A program made the translations under genes and the position numbers. A stretch of 64,000 nucleotides of DNA from Chryseobacterium suipulveris (GTDB lineage: Bacteria; Bacteroidota; Bacteroidia; Flavobacteriales; Weeksellaceae): the NCBI RefSeq assembly GCF_022811685.1, contig NZ_CP094532.1, positions 2,973,984-3,037,983 of the forward strand, written 5' to 3'. Shown here one piece after another: positions 53,050 through 62,609 of the stretch. Position 1 is the stretch's first letter, and the number at the start of each line of letters is the position of its first letter. The notes beneath the pieces were generated by a model. That model saw nothing but the letters and a program-made list of their open reading frames with translations, ran no database searches and was not told the DNA's origin.

Positions 53050-54408
53050 ATGGAACATTATAACGTAGAGCAAAAAATCCAGGAGTTTATTGCAAAAATT
53101 GAAGCAAAAAACCCAAATGAGCCAGAATTCCTTCAGGCGGTAAAAGAAGTTGCCGTAACCGTAATTCCTTTCGTTGCAACAAAGAAAGAATACAACGGAA
53201 TGAAACTGCTTGAAAGAATGGCAGAACCAGAAAGAACCATCATCTTCCGTGTTCCATGGGTAGATGACAAAGGCGAAATTCAGGTGAACCGAGGTTTCAG
53301 AATCCAGATGAACTCTGCAATTGGTCCATATAAAGGAGGAATCCGTTTCCACCCAACGGTGAACCTTTCTGTTTTGAAGTTCCTTGCTTTTGAGCAGACT
53401 TTCAAAAATTCATTGACTACACTTCCGATGGGAGGTGGTAAAGGTGGAGCAGACTTCGACCCACAAGGAAAATCCAATATGGAGATCATGAGATTCTGCC
53501 AAGCTTTCATGACGGAAATGTGTAAACACATCGGTCCGGAAACCGACGTTCCTGCAGGAGATATCGGAGTGGGCGCAAGAGAAATCGGATACCTTTTCGG
53601 ACAATACAAAAAAATCAGAAATGAGTTTACCGGAGTTCTTACCGGAAAAGGTCTTGCTTACGGTGGTTCACTGATCCGTCCGGAAGCAACCGGTTATGGA
53701 GTGGTTTATTTCGCTGAACAGATGCTGAAAACCATCGGACAGGATTTCCAGGGAAAAACAGTTTGTGTTTCAGGTTTCGGAAATGTTGCGTGGGGCGTGG
53801 TGAAAAAGGCGACTGAACTCGGCGGAAAAGTGGTAACAATCTCCGGTCCGGATGGTTATATTTATGATAAAGACGGAATTAGCGGTGAAAAAATCGACTA
53901 CCTTCTCGAAATGAGAGCGAGCGGAAATAACCGTGCAGAAGATTACGCCAAAAAATTCCCAAGTGCAGAATTCCATGCAGGAAAACGTCCATGGGAAGTG
54001 AAGTGTGATGTAGCGATCCCAGCTGCAACTCAAAACGAGCTCTTCATCGAAGATGCGAAAATCCTGGTTGCCAACGGAGTAATCTGTGTAACCGAAGCTG
54101 CAAATATGCCTTCAACGCTGGATGCAATCAATTACTTCCTGAACAATAAAGTTCTTTTCTCTCCGGGGAAAGCTTCCAACGCAGGTGGTGTAGCAACTTC
54201 AGGTCTGGAAATGACGCAGAACTCGATCCGACTGAACTGGTCTTCTGAAGAAGTTGACGCTCGACTGAAAGAAATCATGATCGGAATCCACAAAGCGTGC
54301 AGAGATTACGGAAAAGAAGAAGATGGCTATGTGAACTACGTGAAAGGAGCCAATATCGCCGGATTCGTAAAAGTTGCGGAAGCAATGTTGGCACAAGGTG
54401 TCGTATAA
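53050..54408 (+). CDS. gdhA: Glutamate dehydrogenase, NADP-type
   Basis: Interconverts 2-oxoglutarate plus ammonia and glutamate. The 452-residue protein has the substrate motif LPMGGGKGGADFDPQGKS with its catalytic Lys, PAGDIGVGAREIGYLFGQYK, and the Rossmann motif CVSGFGNVAWGVVKKATELG. Length and sequence fit the hexameric GdhA class; the coenzyme is assigned by family. Single-gene unit with its own promoter and terminator. Confidence 0.95.
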   Translation: MEHYNVEQKIQEFIAKIEAKNPNEPEFLQAVKEVAVTVIPFVATKKEYNGMKLLERMAEPERTIIFRVPWVDDKGEIQVNRGFRIQMNSAIGPYKGGIRFHPTVNLSVLKFLAFEQTFKNSLTTLPMGGGKGGADFDPQGKSNMEIMRFCQAFMTEMCKHIGPETDVPAGDIGVGAREIGYLFGQYKKIRNEFTGVLTGKGLAYGGSLIRPEATGYGVVYFAEQMLKTIGQDFQGKTVCVSGFGNVAWGVVKKATELGGKVVTISGPDGYIYDKDGISGEKIDYLLEMRASGNNRAEDYAKKFPSAEFHAGKRPWEVKCDVAIPAATQNELFIEDAKILVANGVICVTEAANMPSTLDAINYFLNNKVLFSPGKASNAGGVATSGLEMTQNSIRLNWSSEEVDARLKEIMIGIHKACRDYGKEEDGYVNYVKGANIAGFVKVAEAMLAQGVV

Positions 54409-54422
54409 AGTATAAGAACAAG

Positions 54423-54446
54423 TCCCGGAAATCCGGGATTTTTTAT
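54423..54446 (+). terminator. gdhA terminator
   Basis: TCCCGGA and TCCGGGA pair around AA and are followed by a six-T run. Confidence 0.88.
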
Positions 54447-54539
54447 TAACCAATCCTGTCCCGGGAAAATGGGAAAAAGTAAAGTGAAAGGATAAAGAGC
54501 ATTGAATTTTCAGTGCTTTTTATTTTGGCCGGAAAACAA

Positions 54540-54564
54540 AAAACCCCGAAAAAATTTGGGGATT
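54540..54564 (-). terminator. Probable terminator of the small Ala/Lys/Glu-rich gene
   Basis: On the minus strand CCCC/GGGG arms with AT-rich loop, followed by a T-run. Short stem, so moderate support. Confidence 0.5.
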
Positions 54565-54585
54565 CAGTATGATATCTTTTTTTTA

Positions 54586-54852
54586 TTATTCTACTCTTTC
54601 TCTTTTTGCTTTCTGTTCAACTGCAGGTCTTGCTTCGACAGCTGCCGCCTGTTTTGCTTCTTGGGCTTCTATTTTTCTCTTTTCTTCAGCAACCTGTGCT
54701 GTGTTTAATGTTTCGGCTTGAGCTTTTACTGCAACTTTTTGTTCAACCGCAACTTTGGCTTTTTCTGGTGCTTTGGCTTTTTCAGTGCTTTGTGCGCTTA
54801 CAAATGTCACACCTGCAACCATTACTACGGCTGCGCAAATTAACTTTTTCAT
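54586..54852 (-). CDS. Small secreted Ala/Lys/Glu-rich protein
   Basis: An 88-residue protein I do not recognise. Signal peptide (ICAAVVMVAGVTFVSAQ), then a helix of low complexity (EKAKAPEKAKVAVEQKVAVKAQAE, ending KAKRERVE) without cysteine or aromatic residues. It could be a periplasmic coiled-coil or scaffold peptide. Apparent genes on the plus strand in this area are shadows of it. Confidence 0.6.
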   Translation of the reverse strand: MKKLICAAVVMVAGVTFVSAQSTEKAKAPEKAKVAVEQKVAVKAQAETLNTAQVAEEKRKIEAQEAKQAAAVEARPAVEQKAKRERVE

Positions 54853-54955
54853 AATATTTATTTTTGATTAGTGATGCTAAAGTAACGCAGTTATTTTTAA
54901 AATATCATTGCCGTTTCGAAAAATTAACGAAGTTTATCATTATTTATGAAATGTT

Positions 54956-55444
54956 TTATTGCCGGATATTTTTCTTCATCCGCTCTACAAACTCAAAAGC
55001 GGCGGGACATATCACGGTATTTTTAATAGTAAGATGGTTAATTTGATAAATCTTCTTGCGGTCGGTATGCGGAAATTCGCAGCAAGCTTTCGGACGAACT
55101 TTATAAATGGAGCACGTATTATCTGAATTGAGAAACCAACACGGCAGATGTTGCAAAACTTTATCCTGATCTTCGTCGGTTCTCAGAAATTTATGTTCAA
55201 AATCTGCAGCTTTCATTTTCAGATGTTTGGAGATTCGCTCGATATCCTTTTCGGTAAAAAGCGGTCCTGTTGTTTTGCAGCAGTTTGCGCAAGAAAGGCA
55301 ATCAATTTTCTCGAAAACCTCATCGTGGGTTTCCTGAACGGTGTAGTCAAGGTTCTTGGGAGGTTTCCTTTTGAGCTGGTCCAGAAATTTTTTATGCTCT
55401 TTCTGTTTTAGCAATGCCTGATTTCTGTAATTTTCTAAATCCAT
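54956..55444 (-). CDS. YkgJ-family cysteine-cluster protein
   Basis: A 162-residue protein with the CxxCxxCC arrangement of the YkgJ/UPF0153 family (LSCANCCKTTGPLF) and a second cysteine group (LNSDNTCSIYKVRPKACCEFP), probably binding zinc or an iron-sulphur cluster. Function unknown. 41 bases from prfA and in the same direction, so possibly in one transcript. Confidence 0.85.
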   Translation of the reverse strand: MDLENYRNQALLKQKEHKKFLDQLKRKPPKNLDYTVQETHDEVFEKIDCLSCANCCKTTGPLFTEKDIERISKHLKMKAADFEHKFLRTDEDQDKVLQHLPCWFLNSDNTCSIYKVRPKACCEFPHTDRKKIYQINHLTIKNTVICPAAFEFVERMKKNIRQ

Positions 55445-55485
55445 TTTAAAGGCATTTTTTGAACCTGATTCTGGGTGAAGAAAGT

Positions 55486-56571
55486 TTAGTAGTTTTCTTC
55501 CTCGCCTTTCATTTTTTCAGCATTTTCCGCCATAATCACTGCATCGATCATTTCCTGTAAATCCCCGTTCATATACGCGTCGAGGTTGTAGATTGACTTA
55601 TTGATTCGATGGTCAGTCACTCTTCCCTGCGGATAATTGTAGGTTTTGATTTTTGCAGAACGGTCACCTGTGGAAACCATCGATTTCCTTTGTGCGGCAA
55701 CATCTCCCTGCACTTTCTGCAACTCGATATCGTAGAGTTTGGTACGGAGCATTTCCATCGCAAGTTCGCGGTTTGCCAACTGGGAACGCGCTTGCTGACA
55801 AACAACAACAAGCCCCGTAGGTTTGTGGGTAAGCTGAACTTTAGTTTCAACTTTGTTCACGTTCTGTCCACCTGCTCCACCGGATCTTGAGGTCTGCATT
55901 TCGATGTCTGCAGGATTCAATTCAAAGTCCACTTCTTCCGCCTCAGGCAAAACCGCAACAGTAATCGCCGAAGTGTGAACTCGACCTTGAGATTCAGTTT
56001 CTGGTACTCGCTGCACTCTGTGAACGCCAGACTCAAACTTCATAATTCCGTAAACTCCATCTCCTTCCACTTTCATAATGAGTTCTTTGTAACCTTTCGC
56101 CGCCTCGTTGGAATCGGTAATTTCGTGTTTCCAACCTTTTGATTTAAAGTACATTGCATAAGCTCTGTACACATCCTCCACAAAAATCGCCGCCTCGTCA
56201 CCACCGGTTCCAGCACGCAATTCCACAATTACGTTTTTATCGTCTGCAGGATCTTTCGGAATGAGCAAAATTTTCAGCTCCTCCTCCAATCCCGGAATTT
56301 TTTCGAGTGCCTCATTTTTCTCAATTTTTGCAAGTTCAACAAATTCCTTATCAGAACCGTCTGCAATGATTTCGTCAGATTCTTCAATGGTTGTTAATGC
56401 TTGTTTGTATCGGTCAAAAACAGCCACAATTTTACCCAAGTCACTGTATTCCTTATTCAGTGCGGAATATTTCTTCTGATCCGAAATTACATCCGGCTGA
56501 ATGATAAGATCTGCAACCTCGTTATAACGTTGCTTAATCGCTTCAAGTTTTGGAATTAATGATTTAGACAT
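55486..56571 (-). CDS. prfA: Peptide chain release factor 1
   Basis: RF1 ends translation at UAA and UAG. The GGQ motif is in [17 protein letters not shown] and the domain layout over 361 residues is typical. The stop-codon-reading loop carries the expected [12 protein letters not shown] region ([14 protein letters not shown]). The frequent TAA and TAG stops in this window agree with an active RF1. Confidence 0.97.
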   Translation of the reverse strand: MSKSLIPKLEAIKQRYNEVADLIIQPDVISDQKKYSALNKEYSDLGKIVAVFDRYKQALTTIEESDEIIADGSDKEFVELAKIEKNEALEKIPGLEEELKILLIPKDPADDKNVIVELRAGTGGDEAAIFVEDVYRAYAMYFKSKGWKHEITDSNEAAKGYKELIMKVEGDGVYGIMKFESGVHRVQRVPETESQGRVHTSAITVAVLPEAEEVDFELNPADIEMQTSRSGGAGGQNVNKVETKVQLTHKPTGLVVVCQQARSQLANRELAMEMLRTKLYDIELQKVQGDVAAQRKSMVSTGDRSAKIKTYNYPQGRVTDHRINKSIYNLDAYMNGDLQEMIDAVIMAENAEKMKGEEENY

Positions 56572-56590
56572 TGTGGAATTTTTGTGGGTG

Positions 56591-56598
56591 CAAAGATA
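56591..56598 (-). promoter_or_regulatory. TATCTTTG -7 box for prfA
   Basis: Matches TAnnTTTG, 19 bases before the prfA ATG. Confidence 0.5.
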
Positions 56599-56700
56599 CA
56601 GAAAAAGATTTTTTTGCTTCGAAGAATTGATTGTTCAACCATTAATTATCAATTTGATGCAAAGAATTTCATTACCTTTACTTTGATAAAACTTAAACAA

Positions 56701-57312
56701 ATGTCTTCAACCGATTCAAGAATTGACGCTTATATTGAAAAATCCGCTGATTTCGCAAAACCAATTTTGAATTATTTAAGAGCTTTAATCCACGAAACCT
56801 GCCCTGAAGTAAAAGAGGATTGGAAATGGAGTTTCCCCAACTTTATGTATCGGGACAAAATCCTTTGTTCGATGGCCGTCTTTAAAAACCATTGCGCATT
56901 TGGATTTTGGCTTGAAAAAGAAATGAAAACGATGAAGGAGATTACGAAGGATATTGAGAAAAACTCGATGTTCAACTTGGGGAAACTCACGAAAATAGAA
57001 GATTTACCTTCAAAGAAACAACTCAAAGCCGCCATTAAAGAAGCAATGGAACTCACCGAAATGGGAGTTACCATAAAGAAAGCGGCTCCCGCAAAAAAGG
57101 AAATCGAAACTCCTGATTATTTTTCTAAAGCACTGAATTCAAACAAACAGGCGAAACAGTTTTTCGACAACGCAAGTCCATCATTCCGAAAAGAATATAT
57201 TTTATGGATCACCGACGCCAAAACTGAAGTCACCCGAAATAAAAGATTGGAGCAGGCAATTGAATGGATCGCGGAAGGAAAAGGAAGAAACTGGAAATAT
57301 GAAAAATGTTGA
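56701..57312 (+). CDS. YdeI/OmpD-associated family protein with DUF1801 domain
   Basis: A 203-residue soluble protein. Residues 5-115 carry the DUF1801 fold (YIEKSADFAKPILNYLRALIHETCPEVKEDWKWSFPNF in outline), residues 150-200 the OmdA-type C-terminus (FFDNASPSFRKEYILWITDAKTEVTRNKRL, IAEGKGRNWKYE). The family is annotated as YdeI-like without a defined role. ATG 56701 matches the family start; upstream in-frame codons are not part of it. Confidence 0.8.
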   Translation: MSSTDSRIDAYIEKSADFAKPILNYLRALIHETCPEVKEDWKWSFPNFMYRDKILCSMAVFKNHCAFGFWLEKEMKTMKEITKDIEKNSMFNLGKLTKIEDLPSKKQLKAAIKEAMELTEMGVTIKKAAPAKKEIETPDYFSKALNSNKQAKQFFDNASPSFRKEYILWITDAKTEVTRNKRLEQAIEWIAEGKGRNWKYEKC

Positions 57313-57384
57313 AATTGACCACATCCATTAATCAACTTATTGTAATTATTTTTGACTACTTTTACCAAGTAAAATTGCTCCGAA

Positions 57385-58014
57385 GTGTTCCGAAAATTGC
57401 CTGTTATTTTTACTTTTTTTATGTTTTGTTTTGCTTTTGGTCAACAAAACGAAGAATTTAAGTATGTGAAAAATTATTTTGATTATCAGAGGTTTATGCT
57501 GAACACTCAATTTCAGAAGAAGATTGACAAAGAAAAAAACACAGCTGGCAAAATCAACCTCAGCAAAGATTTCGGCGAGTTTATGAAGAAGATGGACAGC
57601 GTACAAAATACCGCATTTGTAAATGCACTGATCAAAGTAAAAAATCGCGAAGATTTGTCTAATCTTAGTGAATATCAAAATCAAAAGAACTTCGACGAAA
57701 ATCCGAAAAAATCTGAACTTTCGGAGGAAGCGCGTTATCCTGGCGGATTCGAAAATCTTCGTAGCCAGGTTGCCGATTTATTTTATTTCGACAGTGTGAT
57801 TACCCAAATAAAAACGCTGAGTGCAAATGTTGAATTTGTCGTTGAGCGCGATGGAAGCATAAGCGGTGTGCACGCACAAGGAGATAATTCGGCATTTAAC
57901 AGACAGGCAGAAATCGCAATGTACCAACTTCCTGAAAAATTTTCTCCAGCTTTGGTCGATGGAAGTGCCGTTCGTTACCGATTCCGGCTTCCTCTAAAAA
58001 TGAATTTCGAATAA
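57385..58014 (+). CDS. Secreted protein with a TonB C-terminal-like domain
   Basis: A 209-residue exported protein. Signal peptide (FRKLPVIFTFFMFCFAFGQ) read from GTG 57385; an ATG start at 57421 would shorten it. The last 90 residues (EEARYPGGFENLR, VEFVVERDGSISGVHAQGD, RQAEIAMYQLPEKFSPALVDG, RYRFRLPL) follow the TonB C-terminal fold, but no membrane helix or proline-rich link to the inner membrane is present. Perhaps a soluble partner of a receptor. Confidence 0.72.
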   Translation: MFRKLPVIFTFFMFCFAFGQQNEEFKYVKNYFDYQRFMLNTQFQKKIDKEKNTAGKINLSKDFGEFMKKMDSVQNTAFVNALIKVKNREDLSNLSEYQNQKNFDENPKKSELSEEARYPGGFENLRSQVADLFYFDSVITQIKTLSANVEFVVERDGSISGVHAQGDNSAFNRQAEIAMYQLPEKFSPALVDGSAVRYRFRLPLKMNFE

Positions 58015-58040
58015 CTTTCCGATAAAAATGTTTATCTAAA

Positions 58041-58472
58041 ATGTTTACCGACGAATATTTTATGAAGATGGCGCTTCAGGAAGCAGAAACCGCTCTGGAA
58101 AAAGATGAAGTTCCTGTCGGCTGCATCATTGTTTCAAATAACAGAATTATTGCAAGATCCCATAACCTCACCGAAACTTTAAATGATGTAACTGCACATG
58201 CCGAAATGCAGGCAATTACTTCTGCCGCGAATTATCTTGGTGGAAAATATCTTCAGAACTGCACCATTTATATTACGCTCGAACCTTGCGTGATGTGTTG
58301 CGGCGCATTAAACTGGTCGCAAATCTCGAAAGTAGTAATCGGGGCAAGAGACGAACAGCGTGGCTTTATCAACAAAAATCTTACGCTTCATCCTAAAACC
58401 GAAGTCGTGACAGGAATTTTGGAAAACGAATGTTCGGAAATTGTGAAGGGATTTTTCAGGGCGAAAAGGTAA
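58041..58472 (+). CDS. tadA: tRNA adenosine deaminase TadA
   Basis: Makes inosine at the wobble base of tRNA-Arg. The 143-residue protein has the zinc site His53-Ala-Glu55 (TAHAEMQAI) and Cys83/Cys86 (EPCVMCCGALNWS), the catalytic Glu55 and a C-terminal helix. It starts 26 bases after the preceding gene and may share its transcript. Confidence 0.92.
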   Translation: MFTDEYFMKMALQEAETALEKDEVPVGCIIVSNNRIIARSHNLTETLNDVTAHAEMQAITSAANYLGGKYLQNCTIYITLEPCVMCCGALNWSQISKVVIGARDEQRGFINKNLTLHPKTEVVTGILENECSEIVKGFFRAKR

Positions 58473-58510
58473 ATATTGGGGCTAAAAAACCTGCTATTCG
58501 CTGTTATGTT

Positions 58511-59392
58511 CTATCTCGGCAAACCCTTTCTCAGCGCTCGGTTTGCTCGTTCGATCGCCTTTTTCTCCTTCCAGTCCATGTATTTTTTCTTGTAGCGGCG
58601 TTTCATGAAGTTGTCGAAATTTCTTTGAACGGTAAGGTTCCAAAGCGAGTGGAGCTTCACCGCCCAGGATTTGTCCCAAGCTCTAAGCGAGATCGAGAAA
58701 CTTCCGTCGAGATATTTCATCCAGTGCCACCAACCGGTCGGCATAAAAAGTGTGTCGCCGTGTTCCAGAAAACATTCGATTCCCTCGATTCCGTCTAAAG
58801 CGGGAAAGTTTTCAAAATCGGGATCGGCAATATTATAATCTTCCAAAGAATATGTTGCATAAGGAATCTGATAAAGCCGCTCCTTCCATTTGTAGTCGAA
58901 AAGCAGAATGTGCTTTCTTCCGTTAAAGTGGGTATGGAAAATATGCGCCATGTCGATATCGAAGTGCAGGAAAGTTTCCGAACCTTGCCCGCCGAAAAAC
59001 ATGTTTGGATATTTATCGAGGAAACCGCCCATTAACTCTTTTGGCGAAATAAAGTCTTCTAACAATTTGGGAGCAAACTTGATCGGGTCAAAAAGAAAAA
59101 TCCGCAGATCCGTCGGTTTTTCTCTGATCAGATCGATATAGTCGCCGAATTTCATTTTTGCTGCCGAAGCATTGATCGGCGCGGAAGGATCGGCTTTGGA
59201 AGAATCATAAAGCGGAACCTCCACATCGCCCACAACTTCCTTCATATAATCCATGGTCCACTTTTGGTAAGCAGGCCATTTTCTCGCCATGTTTTTGATG
59301 ACAACGGGTTTCCTTGGTTTTAGATACTTTTCCCTAAAATCGTGTTCGGAAATATCATCAACTACATCAATCGGTTTTAAATGAAGTCCCAT
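58511..59392 (-). CDS. JmjC/cupin-like dioxygenase
   Basis: A 293-residue protein of the cupin_8/JmjC type. The metal site is HFDID (His-x-Asp) and a second His in MPTGWWHWM; the start PVVIKNMARKWPAYQKW matches the family N-terminus. These enzymes use Fe(II) and 2-oxoglutarate to hydroxylate proteins or RNA; the substrate is unknown. The C-terminus is basic and helical (MKRRYKKKYMDWKEKK). Confidence 0.85.
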   Translation of the reverse strand: MGLHLKPIDVVDDISEHDFREKYLKPRKPVVIKNMARKWPAYQKWTMDYMKEVVGDVEVPLYDSSKADPSAPINASAAKMKFGDYIDLIREKPTDLRIFLFDPIKFAPKLLEDFISPKELMGGFLDKYPNMFFGGQGSETFLHFDIDMAHIFHTHFNGRKHILLFDYKWKERLYQIPYATYSLEDYNIADPDFENFPALDGIEGIECFLEHGDTLFMPTGWWHWMKYLDGSFSISLRAWDKSWAVKLHSLWNLTVQRNFDNFMKRRYKKKYMDWKEKKAIERANRALRKGLPR

Positions 59393-59412
59393 GTTAACGA
59401 AATATTAATCTG

Positions 59413-59420
59413 CAAAATTA
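59413..59420 (-). promoter_or_regulatory. TAATTTTG -7 box for the JmjC-like gene
   Basis: Matches TAnnTTTG, 20 bases before the ATG, in the 170-base region shared with the divergent receptor gene. Confidence 0.5.
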
Positions 59421-59562
59421 GCAAAAAAGAAAGTTCAAGTTGAAAGTTGTCATTGTTTTTATCTAAAACTTGGATGGTTTGAAGCAGGAAACATCAATAA
59501 CGTCCAAATATTTTAGCTGTAACAAATATAAAAAACAGTGTACTAATGACTAAAAATTTCCT

Positions 59563-62247
59563 ATGAAAAGATTGCTTTTCCTTTTTTCTTTTTTCGCCGC
59601 TGTCCTCACTTTTGCCCAAAATTCTATTACCGGAAAAATTACGGACGAAGATGGCAAACCAATTCCAAGCGCGAGTGTAACCGTGGAAGAAGTCGGCAAA
59701 GACGCGATTATCGCCTTTTCCATTACCAATTCCAAAGGAGAGTATAAAGTGACTTTTACCACCAATGATCCAAATGTGGATTTAAAGGTGAAGGCATTTA
59801 ACCAAAAACCTTTAACCAGAACCGTAAAAAACCAAAACCAGAACCTCGACTTCAAACTGGAATCTGATGCGACCGAAATTAAGGAGGTAAAGCTGAAATC
59901 GAAAATGATTACCAAAAGAGGCGATACCATTACCTATGATTTAAAAGCATTCGAAAGCAAAGCTGACCGAACCTTGGCAGATGTTCTGAAAAAAATTCCG
60001 GGAATCGAGGTGAACAAAGACGGCTCCATTCTTTACCAAGGAGAACCAATCAATAAATTTTATGTCAACGGAAAAGATTTAATGGAAGGCGGTTACGGAA
60101 CCATCAACAATTCGCTACCGAAAGACGCGGTACAGAAAGTGGAAGTGATGGAAAACCACCAACCGGTGAAGATTCTTCAGGATAAAGTTCCATCTGAAAA
60201 CGCAGCAATTAACGTTAAACTAAAAAACTCGGTGACGATGACGGGAAGAGGGGAAGTTGGCGCCGGATTCGATCCAATGCTGTGGAACGTGAAACTCACG
60301 CCGATGTTCTTTAGCCAAAAAAATCAGTGGGTAGTAAACTACAAAGCCAACAATACCGGTGAAACGGTGGAGAAGGAAGGAAACCTGCTCTCTTTCGGAA
60401 GCCGTTTTGAGGGAAGAAGAAGACAGTCGTCACAAAATAACTGGATCAATGTGGAAAGTGCTTCTACGCCTAATCTTCCGGAGAAAAGATATTTGATGAA
60501 CAACGTCCATTTTTTCTCGGCAAACGTTCTGACCAATCCTTTTAAGAACAAAGAATGGGAATTCAAGGCAAGTGCGAACTATTCGAACAACGCGATTTCG
60601 CGTGACTCTTATCAGGAAACGGTGTACAGTCCGTCGAACATTTTTCCTAATGGAATGACAGTTTCGCAGGAAATCAGCAATAAATTCTACAGCAACGCTT
60701 CGAAAGCGGAAATGATCTTTACCAAAAATGCCAAGAAAGGTTTCTTTAAAAACACCACGACCTGGAACGGTTTCTGGAAGGCCGATCGAGCCGATGCACA
60801 CCGAATTGAACTGACGAGAGAAAGATCTGCCACAGAATCGATGGAATCACCGACAGGAAGCTTCCAGAACTCGCTTTCTACGATTATTCCGTGGAAGGAG
60901 AAGCTCGTCAATTTCATGAGCTACTTCAATTATCAGAAAGACCGGCAAAGTTTGAACGTAACCCCCGGAAGTTATTTCGATCCGTTCATTTTTCCTGAAG
61001 CCGGTATTTACGGACAAATCAGGCAGGATATTTCGACGAGAGTGATGGACGTCAATCATTCTGCTTCGGTGGGTTTCACTTATAAAAAATGGACGATCAC
61101 GCCGGAAGTCGGTTTGAATTTGAACTTTAATAATATGGACTCGCAAATTTTCGGAACTGAGCAAAACGGTTTCAATTCGTTGGGCGACAAGTTCAGGAAC
61201 GATATGCACTGGAACCAGATTCAGCCGTATTCGCAAGTTGGATTTAACTATAAAGGAAGCTCGATCAACTTCAACCTTACTTTGCCGCTGAATTTCTACG
61301 GAATGGATTATCAGGACAATGTGAGAAATATTTCGAGGGAGATTTCGAAAACCGTTTTGGAACCGACGATGTTTATGAGTTACGATTTCGCCTCGTTTTA
61401 CAAACTCTGGGTTTTTGGAAGCATCAATTATAATTTCGGAAACTTCGGTTCGCTTTACGGCGGATATTTGCTCACAAACCCTTCAAGCATCGGGATTAGA
61501 AACAGTCCGTTACCTGAAAACATCAGCAGAAACATCGGTTCCCGATTAGAATACCGAAATCCGCTGAACAACCTTTTCTTCAACGTTGCCTACAATTTCG
61601 GAAACTCGACCAATAATTTGATAACAAGTACCACGATTACTCCCGGAACTTCGCTTACAGATATCATCGAATACAAAAACTCCCCAGTTTCGCAGATGGA
61701 AAGAGCGGAAATCGGGAAGTATTTTCCGAAGTTCAAATCCAATGTTTCAACGAGTTTTATCAATCGTGATACGAACAATTTCCGTTTGCTGAACGGCAAT
61801 ATTATCGAGTCGAAAAACAACGGGCAGACTTTCGGGTTTAAATTCAACAATACCTATTTTTCGTGGATGAGCGTGGATTACAACCTGTCGATGAACTGGA
61901 ATAAAAACAAGAACCTCTACGACAATTCGGAGTTTAAATCTTCCGGTTGGAACCACAATCTCGCGCTCTTCGTTTATCCAATTGAAAACCACACGATCGG
62001 TTTCAACTGGGACGATATTTCGAGCAAAACATTGAACGACAGTTACCGAAACTCCTTCTACGACCTCTCTTACCAATATACTTGGTCGAAAAAGAAAATC
62101 GATTTCGAGGTAAAATGGCTGAACATCGCCAACAAAAAACTGTACGAAGTAGTTTCAGTAGATGCAGCAACCAATTCTGTTTCAAGGACTTCGATCAACA
62201 TCCGACCAAGTCAGGTGATGTTTACGGTGAAATTTAATTTTAAGTAA
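59563..62247 (+). CDS. Outer-membrane receptor-like beta-barrel protein
   Basis: An 894-residue protein with signal peptide (LLFLFSFFAAVLTFAQ), a carboxypeptidase-like beta domain (SITGKITDEDGKPIPSASVTVEE, residues about 20-105), a plug-like part (LADVLKKIPGIEVNKDGSILYQG, NKFYVNGKDLMEGG) and a large barrel ending in SQVMFTVKFNFK. It belongs to the TonB-receptor-like outer-membrane proteins that often pair with GLPGLI proteins, as here (62610). The ligand is unknown. Confidence 0.88.
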   Translation: MKRLLFLFSFFAAVLTFAQNSITGKITDEDGKPIPSASVTVEEVGKDAIIAFSITNSKGEYKVTFTTNDPNVDLKVKAFNQKPLTRTVKNQNQNLDFKLESDATEIKEVKLKSKMITKRGDTITYDLKAFESKADRTLADVLKKIPGIEVNKDGSILYQGEPINKFYVNGKDLMEGGYGTINNSLPKDAVQKVEVMENHQPVKILQDKVPSENAAINVKLKNSVTMTGRGEVGAGFDPMLWNVKLTPMFFSQKNQWVVNYKANNTGETVEKEGNLLSFGSRFEGRRRQSSQNNWINVESASTPNLPEKRYLMNNVHFFSANVLTNPFKNKEWEFKASANYSNNAISRDSYQETVYSPSNIFPNGMTVSQEISNKFYSNASKAEMIFTKNAKKGFFKNTTTWNGFWKADRADAHRIELTRERSATESMESPTGSFQNSLSTIIPWKEKLVNFMSYFNYQKDRQSLNVTPGSYFDPFIFPEAGIYGQIRQDISTRVMDVNHSASVGFTYKKWTITPEVGLNLNFNNMDSQIFGTEQNGFNSLGDKFRNDMHWNQIQPYSQVGFNYKGSSINFNLTLPLNFYGMDYQDNVRNISREISKTVLEPTMFMSYDFASFYKLWVFGSINYNFGNFGSLYGGYLLTNPSSIGIRNSPLPENISRNIGSRLEYRNPLNNLFFNVAYNFGNSTNNLITSTTITPGTSLTDIIEYKNSPVSQMERAEIGKYFPKFKSNVSTSFINRDTNNFRLLNGNIIESKNNGQTFGFKFNNTYFSWMSVDYNLSMNWNKNKNLYDNSEFKSSGWNHNLALFVYPIENHTIGFNWDDISSKTLNDSYRNSFYDLSYQYTWSKKKIDFEVKWLNIANKKLYEVVSVDAATNSVSRTSINIRPSQVMFTVKFNFK

Positions 62248-62254
62248 TATTTAT

Positions 62255-62329
62255 GAAGATTGCTTCGTTCCTCGCAAAGACACCGTTCGTCTTTGCGAGG
62301 AGGGAGGAACGACCGACGCGGCAATCTTC
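62255..62329. repeat. Long hairpin repeat after the receptor gene
   Basis: Outer arms GAAGATTGC (62255-62263) and GCAATCTTC (62321-62329) enclose CCTCGCAAAGAC (62270-62281) and GTCTTTGCGAGG (62289-62300). It may end the receptor transcript and is a common kind of interspersed repeat in these genomes. Confidence 0.75.
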
Positions 62330-62370
62330 GTAATCTGCAGAAAAAATCGCAAAGTTTAATTTGAATTTCT

Positions 62371-62461
62371 CCTTATTTAAGGTGGCAAAGTTTTATCCGC
62401 ATCCACGGATTGATGAAGCGTATGCTTAGTCAGCGGACTTGTTCGCAATCTTTGCTTAACA
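62371..62461. repeat. Non-coding repeat, copy 2
   Basis: Aligned with 40611-40705; the segments from TTGATGAAGCG to GCAATCTTT match best. Together with the hairpin repeat it fills most of the 362-base gap 62248-62609, which has no gene. Confidence 0.8.
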
Positions 62462-62582
62462 AAATCGTGAATGTTGCAGAAAAATCTTTGCGTTTAGTAT
62501 ATTATTCGTGCATTGACTCCGTCGAATCTTCGATTTCTTGGCAAAAAAAGCAGCAAACATTACAGCAATCCAATAATTTTTC

Positions 62583-62590
62583 TAATTTTG
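62583..62590 (+). promoter_or_regulatory. TAATTTTG -7 box for the GLPGLI gene
   Basis: Matches TAnnTTTG, 19 bases before the ATG. Confidence 0.5.
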
Positions 62591-62609
62591 TATCACTAAA
62601 GAAATAGTT

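Noticed and set aside
54502..54854. Two Leu/Phe/Cys-rich plus-strand frames
   Set aside because: Antisense of the small Ala/Lys/Glu-rich secreted protein, which has a convincing signal peptide on the minus strand.
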